Shown one piece after another: positions 43,630-55,320 of a stretch of 64,000 nucleotides of DNA. Source of the DNA: Helianthus annuus. Lineage: Eukaryota > Streptophyta > Magnoliopsida > Asterales > Asteraceae. The stretch covers positions 116,587,354-116,651,353 of the forward strand of contig NC_035448.2 of the NCBI RefSeq assembly GCF_002127325.2, in the 5' to 3' direction. Under the pieces are notes generated by a model. That model made no database searches, had not been told where the DNA came from, and worked only from the letters and a program-made list of their open reading frames with translations. Each line of letters starts with the position of its first letter. The stretch's first letter is position 1. The position numbers and the translations under genes are program-made.

Positions 43630-44632
43630 CAATCCTCTACTACTTTTTATTTTAGCTTACTGTAATTTCTACTAGGTATGTTGTATTGTGACACCTTTAC
43701 CAAGGTGGAGAGAATTTTAGAATCTTGAGTGCTCTTAAACTCAAGATAATATGTGTTTAGAAACTTTTTAGTATTATAAAAATAGACTCTGGATCCTTTT
43801 GAAGTTGATCATTTCCATGTCTTACAAAAAAAAAATAGAACCTCACTGTTAAATAAATATTAAGATTTAAAATTAAGTGATTCTTTATTCCAACGAGATT
43901 CCAAGTCTATTTGTTCAGTCATATTTGTTTAGACATAGACATTTATGTTATTTTGATGATAATGTGACTTCCAAATTTTACCTATATGTTATATGTATAT
44001 GATGTTATGGTCCTCTTCTTTTATGAACGATTGAGCCTAACATTGAATTAGGCTGCAAAGTGTGATGTTTGACAATAGATAATGATTTGCTAATGTTTTG
44101 TATCCGAACAGCCTTTCTATAGCTAGATGTCTACTTTGGTCAACTAACTCTATTATCCCTTTTAGTCAAGACACCCAAAACAAGATGAAAATCATGAAAG
44201 GAACAATAGAAAGTTATATAACATAGCAACTATATATAAAGGCCAACATATGAAGAGGAAAAATATAAGTTGGGTTGGATTGAAAGTTATGTACCATAGC
44301 AACTTAAAACCTCGTACAATTACCAAGGCAAGTTCATATATACCAAAGAGAGGTATTCCTATAGATGAGTTGCAACCGAGATTTCAAGATGCTACCAAAA
44401 GTGTAACTATCTATATTATCCTTGTACTGTTATTCACTCACTGTGGTTATTAATTGGGATAATTAGCTATAGTCTATAGCATAGAAACATGTGGTAGAAA
44501 ATTGTAATTAAAAGAGATAATGATATGTTACAACTTTAGTTGTTCCTAATTCTTCTAGTGTATTTGTGTTTGATACTTCTCATGCTTTAACAATTAACAC
44601 GATTTAAGTAAACGACAAGTAATAGATCCAAC
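43630..44632. other. Interval without recognised gene
   Basis: This is AT-rich DNA. A 67-codon ORF at 44250-44453 sits 20 bp after a tatataaa string, but it has no recognisable domain, so I do not call it a gene. Confidence 0.5.
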
Positions 44633-44880
44633 CAGGGGTATAAGAGCTTTGTTCATTAATCAGTCAATCGTTTTATTGATCTATGATTCACGGTATTCTC
44701 TTTATCGGTCGTTACCGTTTCACAAGCAATTCTCAAGAATTCATCAAAGATGGAGAGCTTCGGTAATGAATCTTCCAACAAAGCACAAGTATTGATTCGG
44801 ACAGAGTTCTCAATGTGGAAGAGAATAATGACTCAATTTCACAACAATTATGACGTTAAGGAACTCGGTTTTAAAGGGCC
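44633..44880 (+). pseudogene. Relic of a copia leader and gag start
   Basis: A degenerate primer-site-like 'ggggtataagagctttg' near 44636 is followed 100 bp on by ATG 44750. It opens a short frame (MESFGNESSNKAQVLI...FSMWKRIM) that resembles the copia gag N-terminus (a Trp-Lys motif after a Thr-Glu-Phe-Ser phrase). It stops being coherent by about 44880. There are no LTRs. Confidence 0.35.
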
Positions 44881-44909
44881 CCATATGCCAAATGCTCCTT
44901 GACGGTAGT

Positions 44910-45946
44910 CCCGCGCGTTGCGACGGGATGTTAATTATAAATGTTTTAGTATTACGATATAAGAAGCGACTATTCTTTAAGTATACTAGTGAGAACACCC
45001 GCGCGTTGCAGCGGGACTAAAAAGCATATCAAACTGTATGATAGGGTAGAGCAGAGATTGAATGTCGCATTCATCCCATTCAATTGCCGTGTGGATTGAT
45101 CTTTGATTGCAAAGATTGAAACCGACGATGGTAGGCAAGAAGCCGTGACTGGGTGTGAACTCATGAGATGAGATTTGATGATTTGGCGAAACGACCCCTT
45201 CAATATGTTTGTAAAATAGTTTTGTAAAACATGGTTTTATATAAAAGGTTGCAAAGATTATATATAAATGCCTACATATGTTAGTCTCTTTTTTACTCTT
45301 CAAAACCATAGTACACCCTTTGTCAATTTTTTTAAGACGAGTTTCTTGCTTCTTGTGAAACTTGAACTTCACACTTAAGTGTATTGAAAGGCTTTGCCTT
45401 GCACTGGACCAGCAACCTCAAGTGGTAACCTTTGTCGACATTAAAAGGATTTAATAATATACCAAAATTTTTATTAAATAGTACTAAAATTAAAATGTAA
45501 GAACATGAGATTGTCTTCACACACGCTCTCTTGACATTGAAAGAATATTAAATACCAAAAACACCAAAACTTTTATTAAAAACCAAAATTAAAACCCTTA
45601 TACAAAAACTACTATTAAAAAAGAAAAATTAATACCTTATAAATGATAAACCTTTTATAAACATTCACCACCTAATTAACTGTGATTGAATTTTTATTTA
45701 ATTATAACAATGCATAAATTTAATCAATTTACAAGACTCTTCACATGTCATCTTAATTATAGGTTACAAATATGCCGAAATCCCTAAAATGCCCCAAAAG
45801 TGTCTTAAATTTTTGGACAACGTGCAACTTTACCCTCTCTAAAATAGTTTGGCTCCCTCATACTTGTTGCTTCAAAATAGGTACACAATGTGAAATTACC
45901 ATAAGGGTAGAAAAAGTAGTTTACTTAATAAGGTAGTATAGATTAG
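44910..45946. repeat. Dispersed-repeat region with 'gcgcgttgc' hairpins
   Basis: cccgcgcgttgcgacggg (44910-44927) and cccgcgcgttgcagcggg (44998-45015) are self-complementary at their ends. The second follows 'agtatactag' (44979-44988), and the mirrored phrase 'tagtatagat' is at about 45935-45944, so 44980-45946 may be one small element. Similar hairpins recur at 48880-48897 and 49232-49246. The element class is not known to me. Confidence 0.4.
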
Positions 45947-47479
45947 AAGAGATAATGGTTAATTTGATTTTGGTATAAGTAATAATTTTTTTATTGATTT
46001 AATTTGTTAAGGTATCCTTACGTGACAACACACGATATAACAAGCGAAAAAAGAATACCTAGAAAATAAATCCATAAGATAACCAAAGCAATATCTAATC
46101 CGTATTTGATTCGTTGTTGCAGCTTGATACTACACATCCACGTAAAAAAACAGAACACATCATAATTTAAAAACTGTAATAGAAAACATGTACAACGTGA
46201 TATATTCAATATATTATAATTAATTAAAATCTTTTCATATCATTATTCTAATAATTCTTAGAGATCAAGTAAGGTGAAATTAATTTAAGGTTAATCGAAA
46301 AGATTGGACAAAGTGGTTTAGGTTCATGTAAAAATCACGAAATCTGTAAAAAGTGTGAGAAATATTATGAAGATGACACGTGATATTATTTAATATTATG
46401 GATTAAGGGTAATAAGATAATTAACTTTAAAAAACCAATTTAATTTTAAAATAGATTGTAACTGCTTTAGAAGTTATTTTAGGAGATATTTTTTTTGTGG
46501 GAATGATTGTAACCGCTTTAGAAGTTATTTTATAGGTACAAATAATACGGATTGCAAAAACACCATAACTTGCATCATAACAAAGTCATGGTGTTTAACA
46601 TCCGGAATGATTGTATTGCTATTCAAGTAATGGTGTTTTAACATCATCTGGGGATGATTGTATTGCTATTTCAAATCTTTACACACTATGACTTGAGTAG
46701 CAATATAATTATTCTAGATGTTAAAACGCCATGACGTGAATTACAATACAATATTTACTACACCTTGAATCACGATACAATTAAAATACCATTGTATGAA
46801 CACAGACAAAACACCATGGACTAAAACATCTGACTGAAACGTATTTTTTTTCTCTATATAAGTATAGAAATATGGTAATTATATTAAAGATAAAAAACGC
46901 TCGTCCCGTAATTTTTTTTAAGTTACATATTTAAAGTTATTGATGTTTAAAAAAGACGATGGGAACTTGCATGTGCATTGCATGTGAGTTTCTGAATTTA
47001 AAACCTGTTAAATTTAACTTTATACATTTAATCTAAAATATAATTATTTGATGGTAAACACTATTTACAATTTTGTCATATGATCTCAACTATCAGATTC
47101 TAGATCCAAGGATGTAGATTCATTCTACACTCCTCACAAAACACATCATTTTTACAATAACCCTACCCTAAAAAAGTAACCACATTCGCGTTAGTTAATT
47201 ACACCGTTAGTCCTATCGTTTATGGAAAATAACATTGTCTAGTACTAATAGTTTAAAATCATATTGTGAGATTCTAACTTTTTATTTTGTAACAATATGG
47301 GGTATTAACACTAACTTTTGTTAACTTTTCTGTCAAATTTAAATGAGGTTACTAAAATACCCTTTTTCAATTACAAGGGCCATTAACTTTATCTTAATTC
47401 AGGGATCATTTGTGTAATTACTCTACAATGTTTTCCCACTGCGTGAAACTTCTACATGCCATGTTACCCCAACCCTTTT
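45947..47479. other. AT-rich interval with local repeats, no gene
   Basis: There is no supported gene. 'gattgtaaccgctttagaagttatttt' or a close variant occurs at 46452-46480 and 46505-46530. The interval 46555-46815 repeats 'caccat(g)ac(t)tg' and 'gattgtattgctatt' in both orientations, giving an irregular inverted-repeat cluster. Confidence 0.5.
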
Positions 47480-47495
47480 AGCAACATATCTTCTT
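47480..47495. repeat. SINE target-site duplication, left copy (16 bp)
   Basis: agcaacatatcttctt at 47480-47495 is repeated exactly at 47811-47826. Confidence 0.9.
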
Positions 47496-47810
47496 TTTTT
47501 TTTTTTGAACGGCCAACGAATCCTCCAAATGGCTACTGGCGAAATTCACCACATCGGGATACACTCGCCTTCCGAACCGGGGAAAACCCCCACCTAGGGC
47601 CGAAACCCGTGAACACTCGCCCGAAGGCACGACAGTACGGTGAGGTAAAACTCGCTCAGTTCAAGGATCGAACTAGCGATCGCCGCCTACTCGCCTAGTC
47701 TCTCATCATCACCAGGTGCCGCAGAAACTAAATGCTAGGGGCAGGAATTGAACTTGAGTCACTTGAAACACAAGGTCTCTCCCTTACCACTCCACCACTA
47801 GCTCATTGGC
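47496..47810 (-). mobile_element. tRNA-derived SINE, full length
   Basis: On the - strand the head contains a pol III A-box-like tagtggtggagtggtaagg (about 47781-47799) and a B-box-like gttcaattcc (about 47743-47752). A second B-like gttcgatcc is at about 47665. The 3' end is a run of A (T-run 47496-47506 on +). It is flanked by perfect 16-bp duplications. At 315 bp it is in the normal range for plant SINEs. The mobilising LINE is unknown. Confidence 0.82.
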
Positions 47811-47826
47811 AGCAACATATCTTCTT
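47811..47826. repeat. SINE target-site duplication, right copy
   Basis: agcaacatatcttctt is identical to 47480-47495. Confidence 0.9.
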
Positions 47827-48460
47827 AAAATTGTTTCTTTGACATTGATTTTTTTCCTGAATAAACCAATTTATATAAAATCCGATTTTAAAAGTTGGGA
47901 AAGAAAAGGTCTTCAAAGTTGACTTTTCCTTTCCTTTTATTTTGTTTTGACAAAACGGTGTCAAACTCGAGATTATGTTTACCAAACGATGTGATTTCAA
48001 CATAAACTGATAACATAAAATTAGATCCTATTTGTTATGCAGGTTTGATTTCGAGCAAAGCATTTACGAAGCGGTGGAAATTAATTGCCAATTCCAAAAT
48101 GATTAAAAGTGGCGGGAAGTTATTTTGTTTCTAGCAAAGAATAAGGTTTATCTATAATTAAGCATGTTTAACAAATAATCCAGAAGGAAGTTAAGTTACT
48201 TTTTGTATAATATATAAATATATTTACATAACTGGTCCCTGTATAAAATTACTTACATAAATGAATCTTGTGGTTGCATAAGGGTATTTAGTAATTTCAC
48301 TCTAACTTAACAGAAAAGTTAACCAAAGTTAGTGTTAATACCCTAAGTTGTTACAAAATTAAAAGTTAGAACCTCAAAATGTGATTTTAAACTATTAGTA
48401 CTTGACCATGTTCCTTTCTACAAACCAAAGGACGATATAATTAACTCTTCTATTAACATA
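47827..48460. other. Interval without recognised gene
   Basis: This is AT-rich, with no ORF of interest. The phrase around 48297-48370 (aacttaacagaaaagttaacc..., then aaaatgtgattttaaactattagta) mirrors 47247-47345, suggesting a broken inverted repeat around the SINE region. Confidence 0.45.
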
Positions 48461-48790
48461 GGGTGTAAGGGGCACTCCCCTAAGAGGGGAGTCCCCTCTC
48501 TTACGCATAACCAATCCTCGTGTGCCACGTCAACTCCCCTCTTAAACTCTCCTCACACCCCAATTTGATGGCACCACTCCCCTATTAGGTGACTTGTTTT
48601 TTTATTAAAAAAAAAAGGAATAATTTGATTGGTTTGAGAAGAGGCTGGCCCACCATCACCCCCTCTCCTTCATCGGTGAATATGCCCCGAGTCCACACCC
48701 CGAATTGGGTCACCGCAGGGATGGCGGCGGTGTTCCCGCTGGGGGAATTGGGTCACCGCGGCCACTCCCCGCTGGTCCCCCGTATACCCT
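48461..48790. mobile_element. Short inverted-repeat element (MITE-like)
   Basis: Left end gggtgtaaggggcactcccc (48461-48480) and right end ggggg-tatacc (the reverse complement reads gggtatacggggg, to 48790) form imperfect terminal inverted repeats. Both subterminal parts are rich in gggga/tcccc and contain 'gggtcaccg' twice (48706 and 48750). The target duplication is unclear (ata/tta). There are no coding features. The resemblance is to PIF/Harbinger-type MITEs, but weak. Confidence 0.5.
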
Positions 48791-49430
48791 TATAATTGTA
48801 AGTTTAAACAAAATGATTGTAAATTTAGAGTTCATTTCTAAAAAACATATACGTATTTCTTATATAACTTGTAACATTACCCGTGCGTTGCTGTGGGAAT
48901 TCAGTTAGTATCAGTTTAGTTCATTACGCCAATGACACTTGTTATAGGAACCGAAAAATAAACCCAAATAATAGTCTAATAAAATTTATGAAGAAACATG
49001 GATAAATTAGCTAGATTGTCGTATTAATATATCTGTGATTTTTTTTTTTTTTAAAAAGAACATTAAAAAATTAAAAAAATCCACAAACTTACAATCTATG
49101 AATGCTTATGATAAAAAAACTAAAAATAATTAAGGGAAAAATAGAAAAAGAAAATAAAAGTCAAGGAAGTTAAAAAAAATTATAAAACACTTTTGAATTT
49201 TAATAATCTGTAAAAGTATTATAAAAACTATCGTCGCGTTGCAGCGAACGTCTTTTATTGTTTAGTCTGTGTTTACATGTGTTTTGAAATCACTACAAGT
49301 GTGTTACGCACGGAACCGTTGACAAAAATAAAAAGAAAATATATAAAAAATACTAAAAGATAACCAAAAGAAAATCAACCAAAAAAGTTGTATGGTAATG
49401 ATGTTGTTCGTATGAAATATGTGGTCAAAG
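48791..49430. other. AT-rich interval, no gene
   Basis: This holds two 'gttgc' hairpins (48880-48897 and 49232-49246) and long A/T runs. There is no ORF of interest. Confidence 0.5.
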
Positions 49431-49703
49431 ATGAGCAAATGATACTGGGTACCGGTACCGAATTTCCCGAACCGAAAGATCTCAAGTACTAATTTGGGAC
49501 GACCTTTGGCATTCCTGGTACCGGTTCGCTACCGGTTTTTACCTTCTTATACCGGTACCGTAATTGGTATTTTCGGTACCAGTACCGATTCGATATTGGT
49601 TGGCACCGAGCTCATCCCTACCTCTGAAACTAGAAAAAGAAATCACTAAAAGTCAAAGAAAATCAACAAAAAAAAGTTGCACGATGTCGTTGTTGTTCAT
49701 ACG

Positions 49704-49708
49704 GTACC
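49704..49708. repeat. Target-site duplication GTACC, left copy (Tat solo LTR)
   Basis: GTACC before the LTR is matched by GTACC at 50544-50548. Confidence 0.88.
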
Positions 49709-50543
49709 TGAAGGGGTATGGTCCCAAATCTCGCACCAAAGCAGTCGCGAGTGACCATCACCCTTATCAAATACTCCCACCAGCAAGGACTTACTTGCGT
49801 CCGTGCGGGCACACGCGAACGCGGCTGGCGATTCCAATCGGTCAAGTGATGAGAAGACTTACCTTGTGTATGAAACAGATGTTTTCGTCACAACAAGGGA
49901 TGAGGTAACAACAACAGTTACCGCACGTAGTGATGCGGCCTAGCACTACATCCTGTACACATCTTCGTCAAAGCAAGGGACGCGGAAACAACCGCGGTTA
50001 CCGCAGATAGCGATGCGGCCTAGCACCGCATCCTATTGACGACGCAAGTGGGACTGACACCTTGACTCAGGTGGCTAAAACAGCAAGTGGCACTGATGAC
50101 GGTCATCTGTCAGCCCACATGTAAGCAACGCTGACACACAAACTGACAGCCACAGTGGGACGTGGCGTCACCTCCATGGCCTACGCGCCTGACATACCTG
50201 CAAGGGGTTGCGCGTTGTCAGTCTAGCCACTCAATTACCCTCCTTCACTCCTCGGCTATATATATATACCCATCCCAGACTAGGTTTGAGGTATCGCTTA
50301 TCAACTCTCTCACTCTTACTACTATCACACACTTTGCTCTCAAGCAATTACTGATTCACACGCCGGAGAGTGGTAACAAAGAGCACCACCCACCTCATCC
50401 TCCTTGTTACGAGTCACGGTGTGTTTTCCTTTTAAGGAAACAGATCAGCGGACGATCCAGCCACCGATCCTCGGAAAGAAGTGATTAACCTTACTTGGCG
50501 AGACTAGTGAATTAACCCCTCTTGATTAACCATTGTTTCATCA
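49709..50543 (+). repeat. Tat-family solo LTR
   Basis: This 835-bp LTR runs from TGAAGGGGTATGG to TTTCATCA, is flanked by GTACC, and is homologous to the LTRs at 17684-18556 and 42738-43629. Its TATA region reads ctatatatatatacc (about 50266). Hairpin units are at about 49931 and 50010. It has no internal sequence, so it reflects recombination between the two LTRs of a former element. Confidence 0.9.
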
Positions 50544-50823
50544 GTACCCGTGATCAGAGATGAGCAAATGATACCGGGTAGCAGTACCGAATTTCCCGAA
50601 CTAAAAGCTTTTCAAAATCAATTCGATACCGACTTTTGGCGTTTTCTGTACCAGGATGGTGTCGGTTTTTACCTTCATGTACCGATAACTGTACCAGTAT
50701 TTCGATACCAGTACCGGTTGACACAAACTTATCCAACTTAAAAGTGAGGAAGATAATAAAAGTATTAAAAAAATGATATATATTATTATAATATTTAAAA
50801 CACTATTCATTGGCTTCTATTTT

Positions 50824-50824
<1 letters not shown>

Positions 50825-50860
<36 letters not shown>
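50825..50860. repeat. TA microsatellite
   Basis: This is a nearly pure (TA)n tract, directly next to the foldback element that starts ggctaaag. Comparable tracts are at 51260-51272, 51532-51570, 53739-53796, 55305-55320, 55726-55771, 56388-56398 and 57973-58022. Confidence 0.9.
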
Positions 50861-51258
50861 GGCTAAAGATAAAAAAAAAACCACTTTTATTGAGAAAACC
50901 CGGAAAACTCTAAGCTCCCGACTTTTTTTTTTTTTTTTTTGAAAAACTTACCACACGTAATATACATGTTTTTAAGAGTTTTGGGCAAAAAAAATCGAAA
51001 AAGCGCCGGGTAGATATATTTAAAAAAAATAAACAAGTTTTGGTGTAACATATGTTACATTCGCTGAACATATGTTACACCAAAACTTGTTTATTTTTTT
51101 TTAAATATCTACTCGGCGCTTTTTCGATTTTTTTTTTTTTGCCCAAAACTCTTAAAAACATGTATATTACGTGTGGTAATTTTTTCAAAAAAAAAAGGTC
51201 GGGAGCTTTGAGTTTCCCTGGTTTTCTCAATAAAAGTGGTTTTCTATATATTCTTACC
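50861..51258. mobile_element. Foldback (hairpin) element in TA microsatellite
   Basis: The two arms are reverse complements over about 190 bp, with a short centre near 51058 (acatatgttacattcgctgaacatatgt). The ends read ggctaaagataaaa...ccacttttattgag, matched by ctcaataaaagtgg. It is flanked by TA repeats on both sides. It has no coding capacity. The left end resembles the border at 58024 beside the FAR1/MULE gene over about 50 bp. Confidence 0.88.
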
Positions 51259-51526
51259 CTATATATATATATGGTACCAGGTACCAGTACCGAATTTCCC
51301 GAACTAAAAGATTTTCAAAATCAATTCGATGCCGACTTTTTGTGTTTTCTGTACCAAGATGGTGTCAGTTTTTACCTTCATGTACCGATAACTGTACCGG
51401 TATTTTCGATACCAGTACCGGTTGACAAAATTTTATCCAACTTAAAAGTGAGGAAGATAATAATAAAAGCATTAAAAAATGATATATATTATTATAATAT
51501 TTAAAACACTATTCATTGGCTTATAC

Positions 51527-51570
<44 letters not shown>

Positions 51571-51573
<3 letters not shown>

Positions 51574-53735
51574 GACCGGTAAAATGAAAAGCACCTCCAG
51601 TTGTAAGAACCGCGTGAACCACTTTCTGGCCATTAAATCTTAAAAATGGATGGATGAGATTAAAATTAGTTAAAAGTAATATTAAATTCTTTTTGTCTTA
51701 TTATGTCTTTAATATTTTAATCTAAAAGGGTATTTAAGTAATTTTGTTTTTTTTTTCTTATTAAGTTTATTGTTTTATTACAATTTTGTCCTATTACATT
51801 AATTATTTTTTTCTAAATCAGATATCTTTATTAAACAATATTTTGAAATTAGATTTTTTTTATAAAAAAAATTTACGAGCGTTTTTTTACGACCCGTTTT
51901 TTACGCGCGTTTTTTACGACCCGTTTTACGCTCCGTTTTTTCACGCCGTTTTTGCGACCGGGTTTTTAAGTGCCGTTTTTTATGCCCGGTTTTACGCACC
52001 GTTTTGCCGCGCCGTTTTTTAAGTCACGTTTTTACAAGCCGTTTTTACGCCCCATTTTTTACATCCCGTTTTTACGCGCCGTTTTAGCGTCCCGTTTTTA
52101 TGTCCGGTTTTTACGCGCCGTTTATACGGCCGTTTTACGTGCCTTTTTTTACGCCCCGTTTTTTCACGCCGTTTTTGTGACCGGGTTTTTACGTGCGGTT
52201 TTTTATTCCCGGTTTTATGCACCGTTTTTTAGCGCGCCGTACTTTACGTCCCGTTTTTACGCGCCTTTTTTTGCCCCGTTTTTTACGTCCCGTTTTTACG
52301 CGCCATTACGTCCCGTTTTTACGCACCATTTTTTTGCCCCTTTTTTACTCCCGTTTTTGCACGCCGGGTTTTTTTACGCGTCGCTTTTTTCGCGCGTCGT
52401 TTTTACGCCAGGCTTTTTCAAGCATCGTTTTTTTTTAACGCGCCGTTTTTTCAAGCATCGTTTTTTAACGCACCGTTTTTACACGTTTTTTAACGGGCCG
52501 ATTTTTTCACTTTTTACGTTTTACGTTAAAACCTTTTACATTTTAAGTAAACTTTTTACGTTTTAACGTTTTACGTAAAACTTTTTACGTTTTACGGCTC
52601 ACGTAAAACTTTTACGTGTTACGTAAACCTTTTAACGTTTTACGTAAAAAATTTTGCGTTTTACGTTTATACATTTTACGTAAAACTTTTTAGTTTTACG
52701 TAAAACTTTTTACGTGTTACGTGAAACTTTAACGTTTTACGTAAAACTATTAAAGTTTTACGTTTAACGTTTTTTTTTTTACAAAATGCAGAGCTAACGG
52801 GGCACCACCGGCACCATCGCCACCGCCGCGGTGACCACCACCGTTGCCGCCACCTGAAATATGTTCAACCAACAAGACCCACTAAAATTGTTTGAGAGAA
52901 ACAGAGCTAACCAAAACACCCAAATATGTAAACAAGTCAACTAAGTTCAACCAACAAGATCATGACACAAATATTTACACAAACAACATACCAAAATGCA
53001 GGTTAACTAGAAAACCCATAAGCAGAAACCATCTCCGTCGTCGTCCCATCTCCGTCGCCGACCAACCACCTCCCACCACCGTCTTCCGCCGCCATCCACC
53101 TTCGTCGGCGTCCATCCATCTCCGTCGCCGACCATCCACCTACGTCGTCGTCCCATCTCCGTCGCAGAAAACCCAGAAGAAGAAACCTAGAAGCAGAAAC
53201 AATCCACCTCCGTCGTCGTCCTATCTCCGTCGTCGTCCCATCTCCATCGCAGAAAACCCACCTCCATCTTCCGCCGCCACCCACCACCGTCTTCTGCCGC
53301 CATCCACCTCCGTCGCTGTCCCATCTCCGTCGCAGAAAACCCAGAAGCAGAAACCATCTTTTTTGTTCCTTGATTTGAGTATGAGAAAACCCAGAAGAAG
53401 GATCCTTTCTTGTTCCTTGATTTGAGTATGGTGGAACGATTTTTAGAGAGAGAGAAATTAGGGGATTCAAATTTTTAGAGAGAGAGATTGTTTGTAAGTC
53501 TCTGTGAGACTTTTAAAGCAAAAGACAAAACAGAGAGATTGGTTTTTGAAGATGAAGAGGAGAGAGGAATGTGAAAGAAGACAAAATGAGGAGAGAGAAT
53601 GTATGGTAGATTTAAATGAAGAGAGAGGGTAAGATTTGTCATTTGGGGTAAATGACCAAACTACCCTTTTTTCTTATTGGTTGAGAGTGGTTCTCGCGGT
53701 TCTTACAACTGGGGATGGTTTCTATTTTAGCGGCT

Positions 53736-53738
<3 letters not shown>
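51571..53738. mobile_element. TIR element C in TA microsatellite, carrying minisatellites
   Basis: Left end ggggaccggtaaaatgaaaa... and right end (reverse complement) agggagccgctaaaatagaaa... share 'ccagttgtaagaaccgcg' in about 52-bp inverted repeats. (TA)n lies on both sides. The interior contains a T-rich array of cgtttttacgcgcc-type units (51868-52500), an acgtaaaactttttacg array (52500-52770), and a ccatctccgtcg/ccaccg array (53025-53345). There is no credible coding sequence; long frames here are by-products of the arrays. Confidence 0.8.
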
Positions 53739-53796
<58 letters not shown>

Positions 53797-53799
<3 letters not shown>

Positions 53800-55304
53800 T
53801 AGGGTTCGCACGGAAAGTGTGTTTTTCCTAGAAAGTCTAGGAAGCGATCTGGTCCATCCGATTGGTGTGTTTAAGGGTTGAGATTAAATCAATGGCAATC
53901 TTGTAATATTTGAGTTTAATTAATTGATTGTTTTAAATGAGTAGGGGCAATTTTGTCAATGGTAGTGTTTTAAATCAATTAGATAACCGCCCAGTTCCTA
54001 AATTCAAGCGATTTTCCCTCTCTCTCTCTCTCCAAACCCATCTTGGAAACCCCAATCCCTACCAAAAATAACTACAATCATGGAAGAAGATAACTTTAGA
54101 AACGATGGAGAGCACCGGGTCAAATTAAAACACTTCTCCATCTCCACCATCTCCGAGTTCATCATCACCATTCAAATATTGTTCTTATCATCTCCGTTTT
54201 CTTGATGATGTGTTTTAACAGCAAGCAAATTAATACAGTTGTGTTTTAGCAGCAAGCAGATTCATACAGTTGTGGTTTAGCATCCAGATACAGCAAGCAG
54301 ATTCATACAGTTGTGTTTTAGCATTCAGATTCATACAGATGTGTTTTAACAGCAAACAGATTCATACAGTTGTGTTTTAACAGCAAGCAGATTCATACAG
54401 ATGTGTTTTAACAGCAAGCAGATTCATACAGTTGTGTTTTAGCATTCAGATTCATACAGTTGTGTTTTAGCATCCAGATTCATACAGATGTGTTTTAACA
54501 GCAAGCAGATTCATACAGTTGTGTTTTAGCATTCAGATTCATACAGTTGTGTTTTAACAGCAATCATATTCATACAAATGTGTTTTAATAGCAAACAGAT
54601 TCATACAGTTGTGTTTTAACAGCAAGCAGATTCATACAGATGTGTTTTAACAGCAAGCAGATTCATACAGTTGTGTTTTAGCATTCAGATTCATACAGTT
54701 GTGTTTTAGCATCCAGATTCATATAGATGTGTTTTAACAGCAAGCAGATTCATACAGTTGTGTGTTAGCATTCAGATTCATACAGTTGTGTTTTAACAGC
54801 AAACAGATTCATACAATTGTGTTTTAACAGCAAACAGATTCATACAGTTGTGTTTTAACAGCAAGCAGATTCATACAGTTGTGTTTTAGCATCCAGATTC
54901 ATACAGTTGTGTTTTAACAGCAACCAGATTCATACCCTGTGCTTTACCATCTTTATATTATGGGATCTATAAAAAAAATTGGCTTTAGCCCTGTAAACTG
55001 TTAAAACACAGCACCAAGAACATGCTGATAAATTCTAGTTATCTTTTGAACAATGGAATATGCGATGTAATGTGACATGTAATTTTAGTTAATGAACACA
55101 TTGACTTCCAGATTTGAATTCAAAAATAATAAAAATTCCGAAAATCATGGAATTTTAGTTAATGAAGATACATTCCAAAAATAAAATTAAAATGTGAAAT
55201 TACATGATAGCCCTTCTGCTTAAAATCCCTCAATGACACATATCCAATTCTTATTCCTTCCTAGACTTTCTAGGAAAAATAGACTTTCCACCCAACTCCT
55301 ACTC
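53797..55304. mobile_element. TIR element A in TA microsatellite, with 31-bp minisatellite
   Basis: Left end gagtagggttcgcacggaaagtgtg, then tttttcctagaaagtctagg. The right end, reversed, is gagtaggagttgggtggaaag with the same tttttcctagaaagtctagg. It lies between TA tracts. A CT-run (about 54017-54033) sits inside the left end. The interior is mostly the array at 54220-54940. There is no ORF of note. Confidence 0.85.
54220..54940 (+). repeat. 31-bp minisatellite (TGTGTTTTAACAGCAAGCAG type)
   Basis: There are more than twenty units of about 31 bp containing 'cagattcatacagttgtg' and 'ttttaacagcaagcag' or the variant 'ttttagcattcag/ttttagcatccag'. The unit types alternate, giving a higher-order pattern. 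Confidence 0.9.
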
Positions 55305-55320
55305 TATATATATATATATA

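Larger units (their letters stand above)
49431..51500. repeat. Repeated 'atgagcaaatgatac...ggtaccgg' units
   Basis: Units begin gatgagcaaatgatac at 49431 and 50559, and a third part begins at about 51273. Each has multiple ggtacc/taccggt words ('cagtaccgaatttcccgaac' is shared). Units two and three share about 200 bp running into 'atatattattataatatttaaaacactattcattggct' before a TA tract. The first ends gagctcatccct (49602-49614), which mirrors atgagca and suggests hAT-like termini. The solo LTR and the foldback element are inserted between units. Confidence 0.6.

Noticed and set aside
44250..44453. 67-codon ORF 20 bp after a tatataaa string
   Set aside because: The TATA-like string is too close to the ATG for a normal leader, there is no recognisable domain, and the flanking DNA is AT-rich.
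51970..52566. 198-codon frame with repeated Phe/Tyr/Ala phrases (RFYAPFFHAVF)
   Set aside because: The peptide repeats are a by-product of the T-rich minisatellite in element C. There is no start context or composition typical of a gene.
52892..53425. 177-codon Pro/Ser/Arg-rich frame and its opposite-strand Gly/Trp/Arg partner
   Set aside because: Both come from the ccatctccgtcg array read on two strands. No domain is recognisable.
54220..54940. Regular about 31-bp repeats resembling a CRISPR-type array
   Set aside because: Units are near-identical along their whole length with no unique spacers, lie inside a TIR element, and the DNA is from a plant. It is a minisatellite.
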